From Ulva prolifera (taxonomy: Eukaryota; Chlorophyta; Ulvophyceae; Ulvales; Ulvaceae), in NCBI GenBank assembly GCA_023078555.1, contig CM041197.1, positions 6,469,810 to 6,533,809 of the forward strand: DNA of 64,000 bases, given 5' to 3'. The notes beneath the pieces are model-generated. The model had not been told where the DNA came from, made no database searches, and worked only from the letters and a program-made list of their open reading frames with translations. Below are positions 13,502 to 25,991 of the stretch, one piece after another. Every line of letters begins with the position of its first letter. The first letter of the stretch is position 1. Both the position numbers and the translations under genes were made by a program.

Positions 13502-15857
13502 GTGCATTCGTGTTTGAGGACAACCTGGTGTCCAGGAGTGCTTTGTGCACCATCTCACGCCACGTGCATTGCCCATGCACGGCACGTGCGCACGCCCGCA
13601 CGACAAGATATGCACATGCAGTTTTAACAGGTCCATTGCAGACATGAAGAAGGTTATCATGTTATGCATTCGTGTTTGAGGATGTCCTGGTGTCCAGGAG
13701 TGCTTTGTGCACCATCGCACGCCATGTGCGTTGTCCATGCACGCCATGTGCGTTGCCCATGCACGGCACGTGCGCACGCCCGCACGACCAGATATGCACA
13801 TGAAGTTTCAACCGGTCCATTGCAGATATGAAGAAGGTAGACATTTGGTGCATTCGTGTTTGAGGACGTCCTGGTGCCCAGGAGTGCATCCTGCACCATC
13901 GCACGTCACGTGCGTTGCCCATGCACGGCACGTGCGCACGCCCGCACGACCAGATATGCACATGCAGGTTTGGCAAATCCTTTGAAGACATAAAGAAGGT
14001 AATTATTTGGTGCATTCGTGTTTGAGGACGTCCTGGTGTCCAGGAGTGCTTTGTGCACCATCGCACGTCACGTGCGTTGCCCATGCACGGCACGTGCGCA
14101 CGCCCGCACGACCAGATATGCACTTGCAGGTTTGGCAATTCCTTTGAAGACATAAATAAGGTAATCATTTGGTGCATTCGTGTTTGAGGACAACCTGGTG
14201 TCCAGGAGTGCTTTGTGCACCATCGCACGCCACGTGCGTTGTCCATGCACGCCATGTGCGTTGCCCATGCACGGCACGTGCGCACGCCCGCACGACCAGA
14301 TATGCACATGAAGTTTTAACCGGTCCATTGCAGATATGAAGAAGGTAGACATTTGGTGCATTCGTGTTTGAGGACGTCCTGGTGCCCAGGAGTGCATCCT
14401 GCACCATCGCACGTCACGTGCGTTGCCCATGCACGGCACGTGCGCACGCCCGCACGACCAGATATGCACATGCAGGTTTGGCAAATCCTTTGAAGACATA
14501 AAGAAGGTAATCATTTGGTGCATTCGTGTTTGAGGACGTCCTGGTGTCCAGGAGTGCTTTGTGCACCATCGCATGTCACGTGCGTTGCCCATGCACGGCA
14601 CGTGCGCACGCCCGCACGACCAGATATGCACTTGCAGGTTTGGCAAATCCTTTGAAGACATAAAGAAGGTAATCATTTGGTGCATTCGTGTTTGAGGACA
14701 ACCTGGTGTCCAGGAGTGCTTTGTGCACCATCTCACGCCACGTGCATTGCCCATGCACGGCACGTGCGCACGCCCGCACGACAAGATATGCACATGCAGT
14801 TTTAACAGGTCCATTGCAGACATGAAGAAGGTTATCATGTTATGCATTCGTGTTTGAGGATGTCCTGGTGTCCAGGAGTGCTTTGTGCACCATCGCACGC
14901 CATGTGCGTTGTCCATGCACGCCATGTGCGTTGCCCATGCACGGCACGTGCGCACGCCCGCACGACCAGATATGCACATGAAGTTTCAACCGGTCCATTG
15001 CAGATATGAAGAAGGTAGACATTTGGTGCATTCGTGTTTGAGGACGTCCTGGTGCCCAGGAGTGCATCCTGCACCATCGCACGTCACGTGCGTTGCCCAT
15101 GCACGGCACGTGCGCACGCCCGCACGACCAGATATGCACATGCAGGTTTGGCAAATCCTTTGAAGACATAAAGAAGGTAATTATTTGGTGCATTCGTGTT
15201 TGAGGACGTCCTGGTGTCCAGGAGTGCTTTGTGCACCATCGCACGTCACGTGCGTTGCCCATGCACGGCACGTGCGCACGCCCGCACGACCAGATATGCA
15301 CTTGCAGGTTTGGCAATTCCTTTGAAGACATAAATAAGGTAATCATTTGGTGCATTCGTGTTTGAGGACAACCTGGTGTCCAGGAGTGCTTTGTGCACCA
15401 TCGCACGCCACGTGCGTTGTCCATGCACGCCATGTGCGTTGCCCATGCACGGCACGTGCGCACGCCCGCACGACCAGATATGCACATGAAGTTTTAACCG
15501 GTCCATTGCAGATATGAAGAAGGTAGACATTTGGTGCATTCGTGTTTGAGGACGTCCTGGTGCCCAGGAGTGCATCCTGCACCATCGCACGTCACGTGCG
15601 TTGCCCATGCACGGCACGTGCGCACGCCCGCACGACCAGATATGCACATGCAGGTTTGGCAAATCCTTTGAAGACATAAAGAAGGTAATCATTTGGTGCA
15701 TTCGTGTTTGAGGACGTCCTGGTGTCCAGGAGTGCTTTGTGCACCATCGCATGTCACGTGCGTTGCCCATGCACGGCACGTGCGCACGCCCGCACGACCA
15801 GATATGCACTTGCAGGTTTGGCAACTCCTTTGAAGACATAAAGAAGGTAATCATTTG
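13502..15857. repeat. tandem 1,178-bp higher-order duplication
   Basis: Two adjacent seven-monomer blocks (five of 162 bp plus two of 184 bp), 13502-14679 and 14680-15857. They share private variants such as ATCTCACGCCACGTGCATTG near 13,551 and 14,729, and the GATGTCCTGG monomer near 13,679 and 14,857. Small differences near the ends show that the copies are not perfectly identical. Confidence 0.75.
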
Positions 15858-18097
15858 GTGCATTCGTGTTTGAGGACGTACTGGTGTCCAGGAGTGCTTT
15901 GTGCACCATCGCACGCCACGTGCGTTGCCCATGCACGGCACGTGCGCACGCCCGCACGACAAGATATGCACATGCAGGTTTGGCAAATCCTTTGAAGACA
16001 TAAAGAAGGTAATCATTTGGTGCATTCGTGTTTGAGGACGTCCTGGTGTCCAGGAGTGCTTTGTGCACCATAGCATGTCACGTGCGTTGCCCATGCACGG
16101 CACGTGCGCACGCCCGCACGACCAGATATGTACATGCAGGTTTGGCAATTCTATTGAAAACATGAAAAAGGTTATCATGTTATGCATTCGTGTTTGAGGA
16201 CAACCTGGTGTCCAGGAGTGCTTTGTGCACCATCGCACGCCACGTGCGGTGTCCATGCACGCCATGTGCGGTGCCCATGCACGGCACGTGCGCACGCCCG
16301 CACGACCAGATATGCACATACAGTTTCAACAGCTCCATTGCAGACATGAAGAAGGTTATCATGTTATGCATTCGTGTTTAAGGATGTCCTGGTGTCCAGG
16401 AGTGCTTTGTGCACCATCGCACGCCATGTGCGTTGTCCATGCACGCCACGTGCGTTGCCCATGCACGGCACGTGCGCACGCCCGCACGACAAGATATGCA
16501 CATGCAGGTTTGGCAAATCCTTTGAAGACATAAAGAAGGTAATCATTTGGTGCATTCGTGTTTGAGGACGTCCTGGTGTCCAGGAGTGCTTTGTGCACCA
16601 TAGCATGTCACGTGCGTTGCCCATGCACGGCACGTGCGCACGCCCGCACGACCAGATATGTACATGCAGGTTTGGCAATTCTATTGAAAACATGAAAAAG
16701 GTTATCATGTTATGCATTCGTGTTTGAGGACAACCTGGTGTCCAGGAGTGCTTTGTGCACCATCGCACGCCACGTGCGGTGTCCATGCACGCCATGTGCG
16801 GTGCCCATGCACGGCACGTGCGCACGCCCGCACGACCAGATATGCACATACAGTTTCAACAGCTCCATTGCAGACATGAAGAAGGTTATCATGTTATGCA
16901 TTCGTGTATAAGGATGTCCTGGTGTCCAGGAGTGCTTTGTGCACCATCGCACGCCATGTGCGTTGTCCATGCACGCCATGTGCGTTGCCCATGCACGGCA
17001 CGTGCGCACGCCCGCACGACCAGATATGCACATATAGTTTCAACAGCTCCATTGCAGACATGAAGAAGGTTACTATGTCATGCATTCGTGTTTGAGGACG
17101 TCCTGGTGTCCAGGAGTGCTTTGTGCACCATCGCTCGCCACGTGCATTGTCCATGCACGCCATGTGCGTTGCCCATGCACGGCACGTGCGCACGCCCGCA
17201 CGACCAGATATGCACTTGCAGGTTTGGCAATTCCTTTGAAGACATAAAGAAGGTAATTATTTGGTGCATTCGTGTTTGAGGACGTCCTGGTGTCCAGGAG
17301 TGCTTTGTGCACCATCGCTCGCCACGTGCATTGTCCATGCACGCCATGTGCGTTGCCCATGCACGGCACGTGCGCACGCCCGCACGACCAGATATGCACT
17401 TGCAGGTTTGGCAATTCCTTTGAAGACATAAAGAAGGTAATTATTTGGTGCATTCGTGTTTGAGGACGTCCTGGTGTCCAGGAGTGCTTTGTGCACCATC
17501 GCACGTCACGTGCGTTGCCCATGCACGGCACGTGCGCACGCCCGCACGACCAGATATGCACTTGCAGGTTTGGCAATTCCTTTGAAGACATAAAGAAGGT
17601 AATCATTTGGTGCATTCGTGTTTGAGGACGTACTGGTGTCCAGGAGTGCTTTGTGCACCATCGCACGCCACGTGCGTTGCCCATGCACGGCACGTGCGCA
17701 CGCCCGCACGACCAGATATGCACATGCAGGTTTGGCAAATCCTTTGAAGACATAAAGAAGGTAATCATTTGGTGCATTCGTGTTTGAGGACGTCCTGGTG
17801 TCCAGGAGTGCTTTGTGCACCATCGCACGTCACGTGCGTTGCCCATGCACGGCACGTGCGCACGCCCGCACGACCAGATATGCACATGCAGGTTTGGCAA
17901 ATCCTTTGAAGACATAAAGAAGGTAATCATTTGGTGCATTCGTGTTTGAGGACGTCCTGGTGTCCAGGAGTGCTTTGTGCACCATAGCATGTCACGTGCG
18001 TTGCCCATGCACGGCACGTGCGCACGCCCGCACGACCAGATATGTACATGCAGGTTTGGCAATTCTATTGAAAACATGAAGAAGGTTATCATGTTAT

Positions 18098-20914
18098 GCA
18101 TTCGTGTTTGAGGACAACCTGGTGTCCAGGAGTGCTTTGTGCACCATCGCACGCCACGTGCGGTGTCCATGCACGCCATGTGCGTTGCCCATGCACGGCA
18201 CGTGCGCACGCCCGCACGACCAGATATGCACATACAGTTTCAACAGCTCCATTGCAGACATGAAGAAGGTTATCATGTTATGCATTCGTGTTTGAGGATG
18301 TCCTGGTGTCCAGGAGTGCTTTGTGCACCATCGCACGCCATGTGCGTTGTCCATGCACGCCATGTGCGTTGCCCATGCACGGCACGTGCGCACGCCCGCA
18401 CGACCAGATATGCACATATAGTTTCAACAGCTCCATTGCAGACATGAAGAAGGTTATTATGTCATGCATTCGTGTTTGAGGACGTCCTGGTGTCCAGGAG
18501 TGCTTTGTGCACCATCGCACGCCACGTGCATTGTCCATGCACGCCATGTGCGTTGCCCATGCACGGCACGTGCGCACGCCCGCACGACCAGATATGCACT
18601 TGCAGGTTTGGCAATTCCTTTGAAGACATAAAGAAGGTAATTATTTGGTGCATTCGTGTTTGAGGACGTCCTGGTGTCCAGGAGTGCTTTGTGCACCATC
18701 GCACGTCACGTGCGTTGCCCATGCACGGCACGTGCGTTGCCAATGCACGGCACGTGCGCACGCCCGCACGACCAGATATGCACTTGCAGGTTTGGCAATT
18801 CCTTTGAAGACATAAAGAAGGTAATTATTTGGTGCATTCGTGTTTGAGGACGTCCTGGTGTCCAGGAGTGCTTTGTGCACCATCGCACGTCACGTGCGTT
18901 GCCCATGCACGGCACGTGCGCACGCCCGCACGACAAGATATGCACATGCAGGTTTGGCAAATCCTTTGAAGACATAAAGAAGGTAATCATTTGGTGCATT
19001 CGTGTTTGAGGACGTACTGGTGTCCAGGAGTGCTTTGTGCACCATCGCACGCCACGTGCGTTGCCCATGCACGGCACGTGCGTACGCCCGCACGACAAGA
19101 TATGCACATGCAGGTTTGGCAAATCCTTTGAAGACATAAAGAAGGTAATCATTTGGTGCATTCGTGTTTGAGGACAACCTGGTGTCCAGGAGTGCTTTGT
19201 GCACCATCTCACGCCACGTGCGTTGCCCATGCACGGCACGTGCGCACGCCCGCACGACAAGATATGCACATGCAGTTTTAACAGGTCCATTGCAGACATG
19301 AAGAAGGTTATCATGTTATGCATTCGTGTTTGAGGATGTCCTGGTGTCCAGGAGTGCTTTGTGCACCATCGCACGCCATGTGCGTTGTCCATGCACGCCA
19401 TGTGCGTTGCCCATGCACGGCACGTGCGCACGCCCGCACGACCAGATATGCACATGAAGTTTCAACCGGTCCATTGCAGATATGAAGAAGGAAGACATTT
19501 GGTGCATTCGTGTTTGAGGACGTCCTGGTGCCCAGGAGTGCATCCTGCACCATCGCACGTCACGTGCGTTGCCCATGCACGGCACGTGCGCACGCCCGCA
19601 CGACCAGATATGCACATGCAGGTTTGGCAAATCCTTTGAAGACATAAAGAAGGTAATTATTTGGTGCATTCGTGTTTGAGGACGTCTTGGTGTCCAGGAG
19701 TGCTTTGTGCACCATCGCACGTCACGTGCGTTGCCCATGCACGGCACGTGCGCACGCCCGCACGACCAGATATGCACTTGCAGGTTTGGCAATTCCTTTG
19801 AAGACATAAATAAGGTTATCATGTTATGCATTCGTGTTTGAGGACAACCTGGTGTCCAGGAGTGCTTTGTGCACCATCGCACGCCACGTGCGGTGTCCAT
19901 GCACGCCATGTGCGTTGCCCATGCACGGCACGTGCGCACGCCCGCACGACCAGATATGCACATACAGTTTCAACAGCTCCATTGCAGACATGAAGAAGGT
20001 TATCATGTTATGCATTCGTGTTTGAGGATGTCCTGGTGTCCAGGAGTGCTTTGTGCACCATCGCACGCCATGTGCGTTGTCCATGCACGCCATGTGCGTT
20101 GCCCATGCACGGCACGTGCGCACGCCCGCACGACCAGATATGCACATATAGTTTCAACAGCTCCATTGCAGACATGAAGAAGGTTATTATGTCATGCATT
20201 CGTGTTTGAGGACGTCCTGGTGTCCAGGAGTGCTTTGTGCACCATCGCACGCCACGTGCATTGTCCATGCACGCCATGTGCGTTGCCCATGCACGGCACG
20301 TGCGCACGCCCGCACGACCAGATATGCACTTGCAGGTTTGGCAATTCCTTTGAAGACATAAAGAAGGTAATTATTTGGTGCATTCGTGTTTGAGGACGTC
20401 CTGGTGTCCAGGAGTGCTTTGTGCACCATCGCACGTCACGTGCGTTGCCCATGCACGGCACGTGCGTTGCCAATGCACGGCACGTGCGCACGCCCGCACG
20501 ACCAGATATGCACTTGCAGGTTTGGCAATTCCTTTGAAGACATAAAGAAGGTAATTATTTGGTGCATTCGTGTTTGAGGACGTCCTGGTGTCCAGGAGTG
20601 CTTTGTGCACCATCGCACGTCACGTGCGTTGCCCATGCACGGCACGTGCGTTGCCAATGCACGGCACGTGCGCACGCCCGCACGACCAGATATGCACTTG
20701 CAGGTTTGGCAATTCCTTTGAAGACATAAAGAAGGTAATTATTTGGTGCATTCGTGTTTGAGGACGTCCTGGTGTCCAGGAGTGCTTTGTGCACCATCGC
20801 ACGTCACGTGCGTTGCCCATGCACGGCACGTGCGCACGCCCGCACGACAAGATATGCACATGCAGGTTTGGCAAATCCTTTGAAGACATAAAGAAGGTAA
20901 TCATTTGGTGCATT
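18098..20914. repeat. 1,730-bp higher-order repeat next to the insertion
   Basis: The monomer series beginning near 18,098 (four successive 184-bp monomers with distinct variants) recurs 1,730 bp later near 19,828. An older copy lies 6,162 bp upstream, near 11,936. The second copy contains an extra 184-bp monomer with the sub-repeat variant GTTGCCAATGCACGG (near 20,470 and 20,650). It is cut at 20915 by the inserted block, and its missing continuation is found at 46200 and beyond. Confidence 0.75.
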
Positions 20915-20915
20915 C
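20913..20915. repeat. candidate target-site duplication, left copy (TTC)
   Basis: The satellite reads GTGCATTC up to 20915 and then enters the inserted block. At the far end the satellite resumes with TTCGTGTTTG at 46200. An uninterrupted monomer has GCATTCGTG once, so TTC (or TT, if the first C belongs to the element) is duplicated. A 2-3 bp duplication is short and could be chance, but it lies exactly at inverted-repeat termini. Confidence 0.5.
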
Positions 20916-20937
20916 AGGCTCCCGCAAAAACATAGCA
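20915..20937 (+). repeat. left terminal inverted repeat of the block
   Basis: Outer seven bases CAGGCTC, then CCGCAAAAACATAGCA. The same sequence recurs at 27213, 33167, 39121 and 45077. It pairs with the right terminus of each 1,123-bp element. Confidence 0.8.
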
Positions 20938-22037
20938 CGTGAATCAGCGGCCTCGTCAGAGATACGCCCTTACAGCCGGCGGCGGCGTAGACTATACTAC
21001 CAGCGCCCCGAGGATACCGACAGCCGTGCCAGGAATCCATGCTGGGACATTTGTCGGCGTAGCGGTGGACGTCCGAGTCTCAGTGTCGAGCTGACGTGGT
21101 GCATCTCAACCGGACTGAAGGTCCCCACATGCATGGGTCACGGAAGGACATGCAGCACGTAACACATCCAAGAATTCGGGAGACAAAACTGATCGCAGAG
21201 CATCTATAGATAAAGGTCTAATCATCTGCGCAGTAGCGCGCCTCGTCGCGACGCAGCCGCAGATCTGCGTGCTCGTGTAGTCGGGCTCTCGGTGCAGCTC
21301 CAAGTGGGGCCCAAGACCAAGTGCACTCAACAATCCATATCTCAGTGCATACTTCTCGGATTGCGGTAATTTTTGGTTCCCTGGATCCGCAACAGTCCTC
21401 CCAGTTAGCTGGCGCTAAGGAAAAGGTACTAGGCGTTGTCTAGGCCCAAAAAACTGCGTTTTCGTCACTGCAGGCTCCAGCAGAGAGATACAGCCACTCA
21501 AAGGTAGCCCTTGTTCAAGGCCATGGGTGAGGCATGCCAGCCCTGCGCTGCCTCCAACTCTGTCAGCCAAGTGCCAACACATATTCCTGGTGCCTCGGGA
21601 AGTGGAATGTTGACTGCCACACTGTAATGGTGACCATACTGATTTCCCTGAGCATATGGCAGGTGGCCCATGCATGCCACATGTGTTGAGCAACACGTTG
21701 TCACGACAGCAGCTCAAGTGCGGCTGACACGATCACGTTGTCGAAATTCATCGGTTGTGATGCCGCAGTCAAGGCTGCCTTGCGGCTGCAGGTGGATCTT
21801 ACTGCATAAAGTAGCTTTTCAGGCGTCACGTTCAAACCGTGAGTTTCCCCGCACGCCACGGAATGCGTTACCGCAGCTGAGCAAAATCAAGCAGTACACT
21901 CGAGCATTGTTCAAGCGGGAGCACAAATATTTCGGGATAGGCCTTGCCGATATCTTGCCCAGGTCTGGATGCGGAACGTCCGGGTGATCATTGCAGAATG
22001 TCGATCGCGGCAACTGCTATGTTTTTGCGGCACCCAG
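20915..22037. mobile_element. 1,123-bp TIR element, copy 1 (probable non-autonomous DNA transposon)
   Basis: The ends form an imperfect 23-bp inverted repeat. The left end is CAGGCTC followed by CCGCAAAAACATAGCA. The right end, read as its complement, is CTGGGTG followed by the same 16 bp, so 20 of 23 positions match and the inner 16 are perfect. The complementarity stops abruptly after TAGCA. The interior is CpG-rich and has no recognisable gene. The longest plus-strand frame, 21670-21987 (105 codons), matches no domain I know. The left flank is satellite; the right flank is the internal segment starting TCCGATGCC. The superfamily cannot be assigned. Confidence 0.75.
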
Positions 22038-22410
22038 TCCGATGCCACGACAGAATCTCCGACACACAGGATGTCTAGATAATTCCAGTTTTCTCCTTGT
22101 ATCAGTCATTTGTCACCCAGAGCGTCAGTGATTCGATTACCCAACAATGTAGCAACGCAGACGCGAGAAATCGGCTGCACGCAACAGGCGTGGCACCGGA
22201 TGTAGCAGAACAACTGGTTAATTTCGTTGTCTCTGGGCGCTGAACAGCAGCGTTCCAGCTGCCGGAATTGGTCCTCACACTGCAGAATCCCGCGGGCTTC
22301 GAATGGTATGCAGCTATAAACGCTATGGAGCCCATGTAATCAATATATACGCAAGCGAATTTGTATGAAGCATATAATGTTGTCCTCGCGAACACGCCAT
22401 GCTGCATGCC
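22038..22410. other. unassigned CpG-rich spacer, unit 1
   Basis: 373 bp between the 1,123-bp element and the 350-bp repeat array. It contains no convincing gene, RNA or inverted repeat. It is CpG-rich like the element before it, unlike the array after it. A minus-strand frame of 127 codons (22102-22485) overlaps it but has no recognisable domain and runs into the repeats. Confidence 0.6.
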
Positions 22411-25400
22411 GATGGAGGCCTTGTGCTTGCACAAGCAGCACAGCTCACCAGCACGTTCCAGAGTGGCAGAACCACCACCCACCATTCACCCACACACCAG
22501 GAACATCACAGAGACCTCGGGCATTCATCATGCATCGCTGAGGGCCTCAGGCCTATCATGCTAGTGCCACATTGGACTGACAGCCTGGGTGTTGGGTGAA
22601 TGCACACCAACCCAGTTTCATCAATGCATGTATCATCCCATGACACAATCAGCTCAAGCCACTTGGCAGGTGCACACATGAGATCACTCTTGTGTTTGTG
22701 TCAAGAGGGCAGGGTCTGCACAGGTCTGGGGAGGCAGATGCTGCATGCACTGGCCAAGCCCATGGAGGCCTTGTGCTTTCACAAGCAGCACAGCTCACCA
22801 GCACCTTCCAGAGTGGCAGCACCACCATACACCATGCACACACACACCAGGAACATCACAGAGACCTCAGGAATGTATCCTGTTTCACTGAGTGCCTCAG
22901 GCCTATCATGCCAGTGCCAGATGGGGCTGACAGCATGGGTGTTGGGTGAATGCACACCAAGCCACTGCCAGCAGTGCATGCATCCTCCCCTGACACAATC
23001 AGCTGCAGCCACTTGGCAGGTGAACATATTAGTCCACTAGTTGGTGTGTGTCAAGAGGACAGGGTCTGCACAGGTCTGGGGAGGCAGGTGCTGCATGCAC
23101 TGGCCAAGCCCATGGAGGCCTTGTGCTTTCACAAGCAGCACAGCTCACCAGCACCTTCCAGAGTGGCAGCACCACCATCCACCATGCACACACACACCAG
23201 GAACATCACAGAGACCTCAGGAATGTATCCTGTTTCACTGAGTGCCTCAGGCCTATCATGCCAGTGCCAGATTGGGCTGACAGCATGGGTGTTGGGTGAA
23301 TGCACACCAAGCCACTGCCAGCAGTGCATGCATCCTCCCCTGACACAATCAGCTGCAGCCACTTGGCAGGTGAACATAATAGTCCACTAGTTGGTGTGTG
23401 TCAAGAGGACAGGGTCTGCACAGGTCTGGGGAGGCAGGTGCTGCATGCACTGGCCAAGCCCATGGAGGCCTTGTGCTTTCACAAGCAGCACAGCTCACCA
23501 GCACCTTCCAGAGTGGAAGCACCACCATCCACCATGCACACACACACCAGTAACATCACAGAGACCTCAGGAATGCATCATGTTTCACTGAGTGCCTCAG
23601 GCCTATCATGCTAGTGCCTGATTGGGCTGACAGCATGGGTGTTGGGTGAATGCACACCAAGCCACTGCCATCAGTGCATGCATCCCCCCTGACACAATCA
23701 GCTGCAGCCACTTGGCAGGTGAACATATTAGTCCACTAGTAGGTGTGTGTCAAGAGGGCAGGGTCTGCACAGGTCTGGGGAGGCAGGTGCTGCATGCACT
23801 GGCCAAGCCCATGGAGGCCTTGTGCTTTCACAAGCAGCACAGCTCACCAGCACCTTCCAGAGTGGCAGCACCACCATCCACCATGCACACACACACACCA
23901 GTAACATCACAGAGACCTCAGGAATGTATCCTGTTCCACTGAGTGCCTCAGGCCTATCATGCTAGTGCCTGATTGGGCTGACAGCATGGGTGTTGGGTGA
24001 ATGCACACCAAGCCACTGCCATCAGTGCATGCATCCCCCCTGACACAATCAGCTGCAGCCATTTGGCAGGTGAACATATTAGTCCACTAGTTGGTGTGTG
24101 TCAAGAGGACAGGGTCTGCACAGGTCTGGGGAGGCAGGTGCTGCATGCACTGGCCAAGCCCATGGAGGCCTTGTGCTTTCACAAGCAGCACAGCTCACCA
24201 GCACCTTCCAGAGTGGCAGCACCACCATCCACCATGCACACACACACCAGGAACATCACAGAGACCTCAGGAATGTATCCTGTTTCACTGAGTGCCTCAG
24301 GCCTATCATGCCAGTGCCAGATGGGGCTGACAGCATGGGTGTTGGGTGAATGCACACCAAGCCACTGCCAGCAGTGCATGCATCCTCCCCTGACACAATC
24401 AGCTGCAGCCACTTGGCAGGTGAACATATTAGTCCACTAGTTGGTGTGTGTCAAGAGGACAGGGTCTGCACAGGTCTGGGGAGGCAGGTGCTGCATGCAC
24501 TGGCCAAGCCCATGGAGGCCTTGTGCTTTCACAAGCAGCACAGCTCACCAGCACCTTCCAGAGTGGCAGCACCACCATCCACCATGCACACACACGCCAG
24601 GAACATCACAGAGACCTCAGGAATGTATCCTGTTTCACTGAGTGCCTCAGGCCTATCATGCCAGTGCCAGATGGGGCTGACAGCATGGGTGCTGGGTGAG
24701 TGCACACCAAGCCACTGCCATCAGTGCATGCATCCTCTCCTGACACAATCTGCTGCAGCCACTTGGCAGGTGAACATATTAGTCCACTAGTAGGTGTGTA
24801 TCAAGAGGGCAGGGTCTGCACAGGTCTGGGGAGGCAGGTGCTGCATGCACTGGCCAAGCCCATGGAGGCCTTGTGCTTTCACAAGCAGCACAGCTCACCA
24901 GCACCTTCCAGAGTGGCAGCACCACCATCCACCATACACACACACACCAGGAACATCACAGAGACCTCAGGAATGTATCCTGTTTCACTGAGTGCCTCAG
25001 GCCTATCATGCCAGTGCCAGATTGGGCTGACAGCATGGGTGTTGGGTGAATGCACACCAAGCCACTGCCATCAGTGCATGCATCCTCTCCTGACACAATC
25101 TGCTGCAGCCACTTGGCAGGTGAACATATTAGTCCACTAGTAGGTGTGTATCAAGAGGGCAGGGTCTGCACAGGTCTGGGGAGGCAGGTGCTGCATGCAC
25201 TGGCCAAGCCCATGGAGGCCTTGTGCTTTCACAAGCAGCACAGCTCACCAGCACCTTTCAGAGTGGCAGCACCACCATCCACCATGCACACACACACCAG
25301 GAACATCACAGAGACCTCAGGAATGTATCCTGTTCCACTGAGTGCCTCAGGCCTATCATGCTAGTGCCAGATTGGGCTGACAGCATGGGTGTTGGGTGAA

Positions 25401-25554
25401 TGCACACCAACCCACTGCCATCAATGCATGCATCCTCCCCTGACACAATTAGCTGCAGCCACTTGGCAGGTGAGCACATGAGTCCTCTATTGTGTGTGTG
25501 TCAAGAGGACAGGGTCTGCAGAGGTCTTGGGAGGCAGGTGCTGCATGCACTGGC
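22411..25554. repeat. 350-bp tandem repeat array, unit 1 (nine copies)
   Basis: The anchor TGAATGCACACC (or TGAGTGCACACC) recurs at 22597, 22947, 23297, 23647, 23998, 24347, 24697, 25047 and 25397, a spacing of 349-351 bp. Each repeat contains GGAGGCCTTGTGCTT, a short (CA)n tract and TGCATGCA motifs. The first copy is the most diverged and keeps CpG sites (GCACGTTCC, CCTCGGGC, CATCGCTG) where later copies have non-CpG versions such as CCTCAGGA and TTCACTG. The rest of the array is nearly free of CpG. Since 350 is not a multiple of three, the 100-146 codon frames here are not in-frame repeats and are unlikely to be genes. Confidence 0.93.
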
Positions 25555-25991
25555 ACAGGTGTGATGGGCACTCTACAAGCAAGGGGCTGTGCTCTTGCTC
25601 AGCAAGGAAGACTCCTGCTGTGATCCTCCTCCCTCATCTGAATCAGCAGCCTGTGATCAGGAACTGCCACCACAGTACATGCAAGACATATCTGTGGTGA
25701 TCCAACATGACTGTGCATGTATGAATGTGAGCATGCAGCATGCTTGGTGCAGATTGTGCTGCTTGGTTTTGCATGAGGCCAGCTGCTTGTGGGCTTCACT
25801 CTATTTAAAAGCCATCCTGATTGGTGATCATGCAATTGATTCACAACTAGATGGCCTCAGATGATAACAGTGCATGATATATTGCAGCAGTGATGGCTAG
25901 CAGGCATCCTATTGTTAGTTTACAAGTCTGTGTACACACAGAGTGTCAGACACAATAGGTGCCCTCCACATGGCCATGCACAACCTCCCTC
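25555..25991. other. transition between 350-bp repeats and transposase 3' end, unit 1
   Basis: 437 bp of single-copy DNA within the unit. It diverges from the 350-bp repeat after CACTGGC at 25554 and runs to the stop codon of the minus-strand transposase. It is poor in CpG. A plus-strand frame of 91 codons (25589-25864) has a Cys-rich translation I do not recognise and lacks supporting signals. CTATTTAAAAG near 25,800 resembles a TATA box but has no gene to serve. Confidence 0.5.
25920..25924 (-). terminator. possible TGTAA polyadenylation signal for transposase copy 1
   Basis: The plus strand reads TTACA, so the transposase strand reads TGTAA, 68 nt past the stop codon. TGTAA is the usual polyadenylation signal in chlorophyte algae such as Chlamydomonas. 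A five-base match is easily fortuitous. Equivalent sites lie at 31874, 37828 and 43784. Confidence 0.25.

Larger units (their letters stand above)
1..20915. repeat. 162/184-bp satellite, left array
   Basis: Head-to-tail tandem repeat whose monomers start near TGCATTCGTGTTTGAGG. The first starts are at 1, 185, 347, 531, 693, 877 and 1039, so monomers of 184 and 162 bp alternate irregularly. The two lengths differ by one or two copies of a 22-bp sub-repeat around CCACGTGCGTTG and CCATGCACG. Recurrent elements in a monomer are the palindrome AGGACGTCCT, the hairpin TCCTGGTGTCCAGGA, several CACGTG sites and an A/T-richer stretch with GAAGGTAATCATTTGG. There are roughly 120 monomers. No gene, tRNA or rRNA is seen. 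A centromeric or heterochromatic role is possible by analogy with other satellites but is not shown by the sequence. Confidence 0.97.

Noticed and set aside
1..20915. CRISPR-like regular repetition
   Set aside because: Whole monomers repeat with no unique spacers, units are 162-184 bp, and no cas-like gene is present.
21670..21987. 105-codon frame in the 1,123-bp element as its transposase
   Set aside because: Too short, no DDE or DNA-binding motif, and overlapping minus-strand frames are equally open.
22600..25364. Plus-strand frames of 100-147 codons in the 350-bp repeats as genes
   Set aside because: The period of 350 is not a multiple of three, the same DNA is open in several frames, and translations are low-complexity with no domain.
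25796..25830. CTATTTAAAAG with a nearby ATTGG as a promoter
   Set aside because: The spacing is too short for a CCAAT/TATA pair and no supported gene lies downstream on either strand.
25589..25864. 91-codon Cys-rich plus-strand frame as a host gene fragment
   Set aside because: No recognisable domain, no splice or promoter evidence, and it continues straight from repeat-derived DNA.
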